From assembly GCA_964016885.1 (NCBI GenBank), contig OZ024743.1, forward strand, positions 73,871,473-73,935,472: DNA of 64,000 nucleotides, read 5' to 3'. This document shows positions 58,244-64,000 of this stretch, in pieces. Below the pieces are notes generated by a model, which had not been told where the DNA came from, did not search any database, and worked only from the letters and a program-made list of their open reading frames with translations. The stretch is from Eledone cirrhosa (taxonomy: Eukaryota > Mollusca > Cephalopoda > Octopoda > Eledonidae). Position 1 is the stretch's first letter. The number at the start of each line of letters is the position of its first letter. The position numbers and the translations under genes were made by a program.

Positions 58244-58425
58244 TGTTTCTACTTTTGGCACAAGGCCAGCAATTACCCAGTGCATTACTGGTTCTTTATT
58301 TTATCGACCCCGTAAGGATGAAAGGCAAAGTTAACCTCGCCGGGATTTGAACTCAGATTGGAAAGGGCCGTAACTCTATGCATCAAAGCATAGCGTCCGA
58401 CCCTCTACCGATACTGCCAATCCAC
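58244..58425 (-). mobile_element. tRNA-derived SINE with target duplication
   Basis: Full-length minus-strand copy: GGTGGATTGGCAGTATCGG head, TTCAAATCCCGGCGAGG box, TTTGCCTTTCATCCTTACGG, GTCGATAAAATAAAGAACC, GCCAAAAGTAGAAACA. It is flanked by CAGAAATAAT at 58234-58243 and 58426-58435. Confidence 0.95.
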
Positions 58426-58435
58426 CAGAAATAAT

Positions 58436-58778
58436 GATATTTGTTTATTGAAAAGAAAACAACAAAGATTTAATATAATAGGTCTGTTTGGGAACAGGTT
58501 TTGAATTGACCAATAGAAAAGTAGTAAGAGGTCAAGTTGATAGAATAGTAGTAGTAAAAATTTAATTTAGGAGTAGAGGAATGCAGATTTAAGTTTTGAA
58601 TGAAAAGAATACTTTGAATGAAAAGAATACTTTGGGGATGAAAAGAGGTCAAGCCGGTGAAGAATACACGAAAATATGATGTTATTAAAGAATAATGTTA
58701 ATGTTAAAACCGAAGGAGAGTAAAATTTTAGGGTAAAGGTATTAGTGAGAAATACCAATCTTATTTTGAGATAGAATG
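58436..58778. other. Intergenic with a short tandem duplication
   Basis: TGAATGAAAAGAATACTT is duplicated in tandem at about 58598-58633. No gene. Confidence 0.6.
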
Positions 58779-59105
58779 CCCGTGAATTTTGCTCTAATCT
58801 GATCAGTTTTGGAAATTCTTCCTGTTTTATGTGAAAAAAGTGGCTTGGGAGGTATTAAGATTTGGTTGTTTGTTGAATGTCACGTGAATAAGCACTATAA
58901 AATTCGCCCCAATTCGTGTTGCAAACATTCTTGTAGTCAAAATAATTTTGATTGGTCGGTAGAAGTCACGTAAATGTTTAAATAGATTTTAGCGCGAACT
59001 GGTTTCGCGTCAAATGTAGGTTTGTCGAAGAGTGTCCTTTTCCGCTTAATTGAGTTGCAGTCATGTTGAGAGGTCAACAGTTGAGGTGTCTATTGAGACA
59101 AATAT

Positions 59106-59143
<38 letters not shown>

Positions 59144-59298
59144 GTGTGTGTGTGTGTATATAGCAAAGTGGTTTATTGTTGTGATAATGGAAATGAATCG
59201 GTCAGTAGGAATGTGTGTGTACGTGTGTGTGTGTGTGTTGGGAGGGGGGTTATTTTAACATGTTGAAACATATTTTTCAGCTCTTGTCTTACACGAAG

Positions 59299-59343
<45 letters not shown>

Positions 59344-59524
59344 TGTGTGTGTGTCTGTCTGTCTGTATCTTAGTGTACGCGTGTACATGTGTGTGGATGG
59401 ACCAGTATTTTTGTGGCACTGGTAAAAATGGCGTACATTATTCGATATTTTCAGTCATTTACAAATTCCTCACACATTCCTACTGACCGATTCATTTCCA
59501 TTATCACAACAATGAACCACTTTG

Positions 59525-59582
<58 letters not shown>

Positions 59583-59882
59583 TTGTCTTAATAGACACCT
59601 CAACTGTTGACCTCTCAACATGACTGCAACTCAATCAAGCGGAAAAGGACACTCTTCAACAAACCTACATTTGGCGCGAAACCAATTCGCGCTAAAATCA
59701 ATTTAAACATTCACGTGACTTCTACCAACCAACCAAAATTGTTTTGACTACAAGAATTTTTGCAACACGAATTGGCGCGAAATTTATAGTGCTTATTCAC
59801 GTGACATTCAACAACCAACCAAATCTTTTCACATAAAACAGGAAGAATTTCCAAAACTGATCAGATTAGAGCAAAAATTATT
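58779..59882. mobile_element. Foldback element J with about 400-bp arms
   Basis: Left arm about 58779-59215 and right arm about 59471-59882 are inverted copies (GCTCTAATCTGATCAGTTTTGG / CCAAAACTGATCAGATTAGAGC at the outer ends; GAGAGGTCAACAGTTGAGG / CCTCAACTGTTGACCTCTC inside). Each arm holds TTGGCGCGAA- and CACGTGA-type motifs and a (GT)n/(CA)n tract (59109-59158, 59527-59579). The spacer (59216-59470) carries another (GT)n at 59300-59350. Non-coding. Confidence 0.85.
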
Positions 59883-59968
59883 TTTGAAAAGCATAAGAAA
59901 TGCGCAACCGATAAAAAACTAAAACTAAAACTGAATGCTAACTAATACTTATTATTAATTTATACTTA

Positions 59969-60155
59969 TAGGGCGGTGGATTGGCAGTATCGGTAGAGGG
60001 TCGGACGCCATGCTTTCTAGCATAGTTACGTCCCTTTACAGTCTGAGTTCAAATCCCGCCGAGGTTAACTTTGCCTTTCATCCTTACGGGGTCGATAAAA
60101 TAAAGTACCAGTAATGTACTGGATAATTGCTGGCCTTGTGTCTAAAGTAGAAACA
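59969..60155 (+). mobile_element. tRNA-derived SINE, best-preserved copy
   Basis: GGGCGGTGGATTGGCAGTATCGGTAGAGGGTCGG, B box GTTCAAATCCCGCCGAGG, GTTAACTTTGCCTTTCATCC, GGGGTCGATAAAATAAAGTACC, CTGGCCTTGTGTCTAAAGTAGAAACA. A perfect 18-bp target duplication ATTATTAATTTATACTTA lies at 59951-59968 and 60156-60173. It shows an SINE inserting at an ATTATTA-containing site. Confidence 0.97.
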
Positions 60156-60464
60156 ATTATTAATTTATACTTACTCCTAATTAAACTATTTTTCACTGGG
60201 AAAAATTTCTCAGCATTTTCTTTTCCTTTTTACTAATATATCACAACTCATGTGTCACACCTCTATTTTTTTAAATATATATATATATAGTAAAAAGATC
60301 GGAGGCTATAACTATTTGATTTAGGTTTATATATATACAACTACGCCATACAATATGCCACAGTAGTGCAGCCGTTAGAATCGGGATGTCAGAACCCGTA
60401 TTTCTCCAGATCGGAACACATCCGATATATTTCCGAGAAATAGAGAAAGAACCAGCAAGAGATT

Positions 60465-60605
60465 ATAGAGGGAGAATCAACTTCACTATTGAATTGGTTT
60501 ATTTATCAACTTCCAATGAAAGATAATGCTGACCTCTACCGGATTAGAACTCAGTGTGCAAAGAGTCGGAACGAATACTGCAAAGCATTCTTTACAATGC
60601 ACTAA
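60465..60605 (-). mobile_element. Diverged tRNA-derived SINE
   Basis: Minus sense GCTTTGCAGTATTCGTTCCGACTC, B box GAGTTCTAATCCGGTAGAGG, ATTATCTTTCATTGGAAG, TTGATAAATAAACCA, GAAGTTGATTCTCCC. It is related to the variant at 44740-44905. Confidence 0.75.
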
Positions 60606-60678
60606 TGACTTATATATACCTATATATGAGTTTATAGTAAAAAATGAGGAAGAAATTCTCTCCCTCTCAAATCCTGAT

Positions 60679-60683
<5 letters not shown>

Positions 60684-60729
<46 letters not shown>

Positions 60730-60808
60730 CACATACATACGTAGATACATATATATATATATATACACACACACACACCTACACACACACACACACATAC
60801 TTACGTAC

Positions 60809-60843
<35 letters not shown>

Positions 60844-60844
60844 A

Positions 60845-60877
<33 letters not shown>

Positions 60878-60883
60878 GATAGT

Positions 60884-60958
<75 letters not shown>
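60684..60958. repeat. (AT)n, (CA)n and (GA)n microsatellites
   Basis: AT at 60684-60725; TACA, AT and CA mixtures to 60862; AT to 60876; (GA)n at 60886-60957 with about 35 units. Confidence 0.96.
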
Positions 60959-60963
<5 letters not shown>

Positions 60964-61435
60964 GAGTGAGGGAGAGAAGTGGGGTTTAAGTATAATGTAT
61001 ATATGTATATAGATGATAATCTTCCAATACAAAACGTGCTACTATGAAGATTATATTTGTATATGTAGTTTAACTTTTGAATTCGTTTTTTGAACAAAGA
61101 TCTTTGAAAGAACGCAAAAACATTTACTGCGATCTAATTTAAGTTTTTATCCCTTAGTTTTCATGGATATTCCTCCAGGAGATTTCTTTTTTCAGAAATT
61201 CTGATTCCGAGTGAAATATCCGATCTAATCTATTCAAAGACTTGAATTTACAAATTTACATTTTTTTTCCTTGTTAAAAGCTGCACTAATTCTCGTTTTA
61301 AATATGATAAACAAAGACAGGTATTTTTGAATTTGAATAAGAAATGTTGAAAAAATAACAGTCGTATCTGTTTATATATCGTTACTGTTAGTTATGGTTA
61401 GGATTTGTAGATCAGGATTGCATGGTCGTGAGATC
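60959..61435. other. Intergenic, nothing recognised
   Basis: AT-rich; no element or gene seen. Confidence 0.6.
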
Positions 61436-61803
61436 GATTTTCAGTCTGCTAATATGCAAATCAGGCCGATCAGTCACTGTGTATTTTTGAAAATAGCATA
61501 TATTTTCACTAGCTCTGACAGTTTGGCAGGTGAACAGTGAGCTGTACTGATGAAGGGTGATCCCCAGAAACATTAGTGTCTGCAGTTCTGTTTGCATGTC
61601 AACATAAGAGCAAGAATGAAGTGTTCATTCTACTGACATGGCTATAAAATTGAGGCTTGTTTGCATAATTGCAAACGAATCGAAAAGTACCAGTAATGCA
61701 CTGAGTAATTGCTGGCCTTGTGCCAAAAGTATAAACAATTATTAATATTCGAAAAACTCATATTACATTTATTGTATTCAGTCATGTAGAGCGAAATTTT
61801 CTT
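61436..61803 (+). mobile_element. Element G, single right arm, split by a SINE tail
   Basis: Matches the right arm of 10142-10891 (about 10590-10889) at high identity, including CTGATGA (61547-61553) and GAAA (61567-61570) around GGG-TGAT-CCCC. A SINE 3' tail (61684-61742, GTACCAGTAATGCACTGAGTAATTG..) is inserted near the outer end. The left arm is missing, so element G can exist as a single arm. Confidence 0.88.
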
Positions 61804-61841
61804 TTGTATATATATATAGGAAAATGTTTAACCCCGACATA

Positions 61842-62231
61842 TATGTTCAAAACATTTATCCGCTGACAATTGTTTCTTCCAAACCTAGGCTTGGAGTCTT
61901 CGGAGAATTTTTAATGATTATACATATATAATTTACCTCCTACTCAACGTAAGAGACATACAGATACATATATATATATTGATGTACAGTGTGGAGTTGA
62001 TGCGAAATATATCATATTATACTATATTTGTACAGTACTGTACAAATATAGTATAATATGATATATGTCGCATCAACTCCACACTGTACATCAATATATA
62101 TATATGTATCTGTATGTCTCTTACGTTGAGTAGGAGGTAAATTATATATGTATAATCATTAAAAATTCTCCGAAGACTCCAAGCCTAGGTTTGGAAGAAA
62201 CAATTGTCAGCGGATAAATGTTTTGAACATA
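61842..62231. repeat. Zero-spacer palindrome, 195-bp arms
   Basis: Arms 61842-62036 and 62037-62231 mirror around TACAGT|ACTGTA, with only one or two mismatches (GCGAAATATATC against GCGACATATATC). Each arm carries CCGAAGA, a TCCAA..TTGGA hairpin and GAAA (right arm 62170-62200, left arm 61873-61903). Non-coding. Confidence 0.94.
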
Positions 62232-62389
62232 GCTTTGATTTGTGAATTCAATATTACTGCTCTGCAAAACAACTGATGTTCTTACATTGAGCTATTTATC
62301 TTATTGGTAATAAGGTAGTAATAAATTACTGACCTTCCCTGTTTATAGTTGTTTATAGTTTAAAATATACATAGCTATAAATAGTATCC

Positions 62390-62440
<51 letters not shown>

Positions 62441-63420
62441 GTATATATAAATATATATTTATATATATATACTGTGTGTATATATATAGATATATACATA
62501 TATATATATGATTTGGTGCGGGATATGTCACATGTTCAACTGAGGCAATAATAAAAGGTTTTGGAAATATATGTCCGCTATATCCCAGGCTGGGTCTACA
62601 GAGTCCAACCTACTTCATCGACCACAAATATATATATTGGATGGCCGTTGACTCTTCTGAATTCCCCCGCCCTTTGGCGGGTTTTGTTTTCCATCCTACA
62701 AGGTGTCCGAAAATCACCCTCCTCAACAAGCAAGCCTGGGGGGAGGTTGGTTTAGTCGACGACGACCCGAACTTGTGACAGCGTGTACCTGGCTACATGT
62801 TGCTCGTAGCGATAGAGATCGACATCACAGACACCCCATACACACAGACACAGACACAGACACAGACACATATACATTGTTGGATTTAGACCATGGGGGT
62901 GGGGCACTTCAGGTTTGGGGTGCCCCTCATACAAATCCTGAATTTTACATATCAAAGTCAGCTTGGTGAAAGTAATTGGATTTAAAAAGTTATACATACA
63001 GGTATTAAATTAAAAATAATCTCACTATCCTAAAAAGCCCAACAGAGGACACAAATATATTTCTACGGTCATCAGTGGTGCCCCCACCCTCACGCCATTG
63101 TGGGGGGCCCGGAGCAATTACCTCCTGTCCAGCCCAGCACATATCTGTGGACTACTCAGCCATTTCCATGTTGTTTCCACGCGAAGGTTGTTCCATCGAT
63201 CGAACAACTGGAACACTCATCGTATCAACCGAAGTAGCTTCATATTCCAATACACGTGTATGAGAGGCGTAGAAAGTCTGTAATCCTGTAACATGACACT
63301 AGATTGATTGAAAGATTAAAGTCAATAGATGAGAACCTCAACACTTTAATACACTAAAGTTTTATTATAGAAATGTATTGTTGCTGAAATAATTTTTGGA
63401 AACACACACATGTACTTACA

Positions 63421-63423
<3 letters not shown>
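62232..63423. other. Intergenic, AT tracts and small repeats
   Basis: (TA)n at about 62397-62432 and an AT zone to 62508 that is self-complementary. 62843-62870 holds GACACA repeats. 63186-63225 shares a unit with 51424-51470. 62560-62960 has some GC-richer stretches, but neither strand encodes anything I recognise. Confidence 0.55.

Positions 63424-63472
<49 letters not shown>
63424..63472. repeat. (AT)n microsatellite
   Basis: About 24 AT units abutting the element F end. Confidence 0.97.
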
Positions 63473-63474
<2 letters not shown>

Positions 63475-63815
63475 AACCAGTAAGACCCCGACAGCTGAGC
63501 TCAAGCCGTTTCGACGGCTAATTCTGGACTAAATGAAAATTTATCCTGGTATTTAAATAGCCGATCTTCTCAAGGGGTAATTCCATATATGGTCAAAGTG
63601 ATTGTCAAAAATCAGTAGTAATTCTGTGGTTGCAAATTAGTAGGGGAGATGGTGGCTAAACCTGCCAGTAGGAGAAAGAGGCGAGGGGGTGGAGTAGACC
63701 CAATCAAGCGTTGGTAGTGCCAGCTACAGCTGGACATGAGGTCAAAGAAGATACAGGGGAGGGGGAGGGGGAGGAAGTCGGAACGGTAGGTAGAACAATG
63801 GGGGGTAGAAATAGG
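63473..63815 (-). mobile_element. Element F, second copy (one end)
   Basis: Minus-strand copy of the element at 55241-55656: end TAGGAACCAGTAAGACCCCGACAGCTGAGCTCAAGCCGTTTCGACGGCTAA, then a purine-rich interior on the plus strand (63640-63800) corresponding to the pyrimidine-rich interior of the first copy. No inverted partner is seen in the remaining window. Confidence 0.75.
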
Positions 63816-64000
63816 AAAGAAAAAAAAAAAAAAAAAAAAATACTGAGAGTGAAGAAAGGCAAATAAGTGTAAAGAAAAGTAAAGTAAATTAAATTCTACG
63901 ACCTAGGTGTCAGGCTATTGTTAGGCGAGAATAAAATAAAGAAAGAAAGAAAGAAGTAAAAAAATAAATAAATGAATAAATAAGGAAATAAGTAAGAGAA
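63816..64000. repeat. Poly(A) and A-rich simple sequence
   Basis: A-run at 63819-63840, then GTAAAGAAAAGTAAAGTAAAT-, (GAAA)n- and (AATA)n-like repeats to the window end. Confidence 0.85.

Noticed and set aside
62664..62690. GC hairpin CCCGCC-CTTT-GGCGGG followed by T-rich sequence, resembling a bacterial terminator
   Set aside because: The window is clearly metazoan; a rho-independent terminator has no role here, and no transcript end is indicated.

Overview
The window looks like repeat-dominated, AT-rich intergenic DNA from a coleoid cephalopod, most likely an octopod. The main evidence is at least ten full or partial tRNA-derived SINEs of the type known from octopuses, with a 3' part built around GTCGATAAAATAAAGTACCA and AAAGTAGAAACAATTATT. 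Dense (AT)n, (CA)n and (TAA)n microsatellites and decayed LINE, hAT, Helitron and Penelope-like sequences agree with this. I see no convincing host gene, tRNA, rRNA or CRISPR. Almost all long reading frames belong to mobile elements or to simple repeats read as [12 protein letters not shown] or NNNN.

Layout. 1-8268 is a chain of three LINE copies: A1 (+), C1 (-) and B1 (+), joined by (ATT)n arrays. 8269-15662 holds SINEs, microsatellites, two foldback elements and the 3' part of a degraded RTE-like LINE. 15664-38374 is a 22.7-kb chain of LINE copies, each separated from the next by a (TAA)n array: C2a, C2b, B2 (carrying a nested hAT that itself carries a SINE), A2, C3, D1, D2 and D3. 38375-45990 holds microsatellites, SINEs and LINE scraps. 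45991-51112 is another family B copy (B3) flanked by (ATT)n. 51113-64000 holds a Helitron 3' half with a PIF1-like helicase, a tandem SINE pair, a 2.2-kb zero-spacer palindrome made of two Penelope-like 3' ends, a 195-bp-arm palindrome and further foldback elements.

Two kinds of LINE share one target. Families A and B are two-ORF elements: ORF1 has a CX2CX4HX4C knuckle, and ORF2 has an apurinic-type endonuclease, a reverse transcriptase and a C-terminal CCHC. They resemble the L1/Tx1 group. Families C and D have one ORF with a reverse transcriptase, a CCHC and a restriction-like endonuclease, and resemble R4/Dong, a group known to insert in TAA repeats. All eleven copies lie against (TAA)n/(ATT)n arrays and follow one strand rule: A/B sense reads with ATT, C/D sense reads with TAA. 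I read this as two unrelated endonuclease types using opposite strands of the same microsatellite and building trains of elements.

The other main signals are a hammerhead-ribozyme-like core (CTGANGA, hairpin, GAAA) recurring in several unrelated inverted-repeat elements, and a 10-bp hAT end left in B3 at the exact site where B2 carries the whole hAT. Every element looks inactivated. The best preserved are D3 (four lesions in about 1,138 codons) and the 609-codon open frame of C3.
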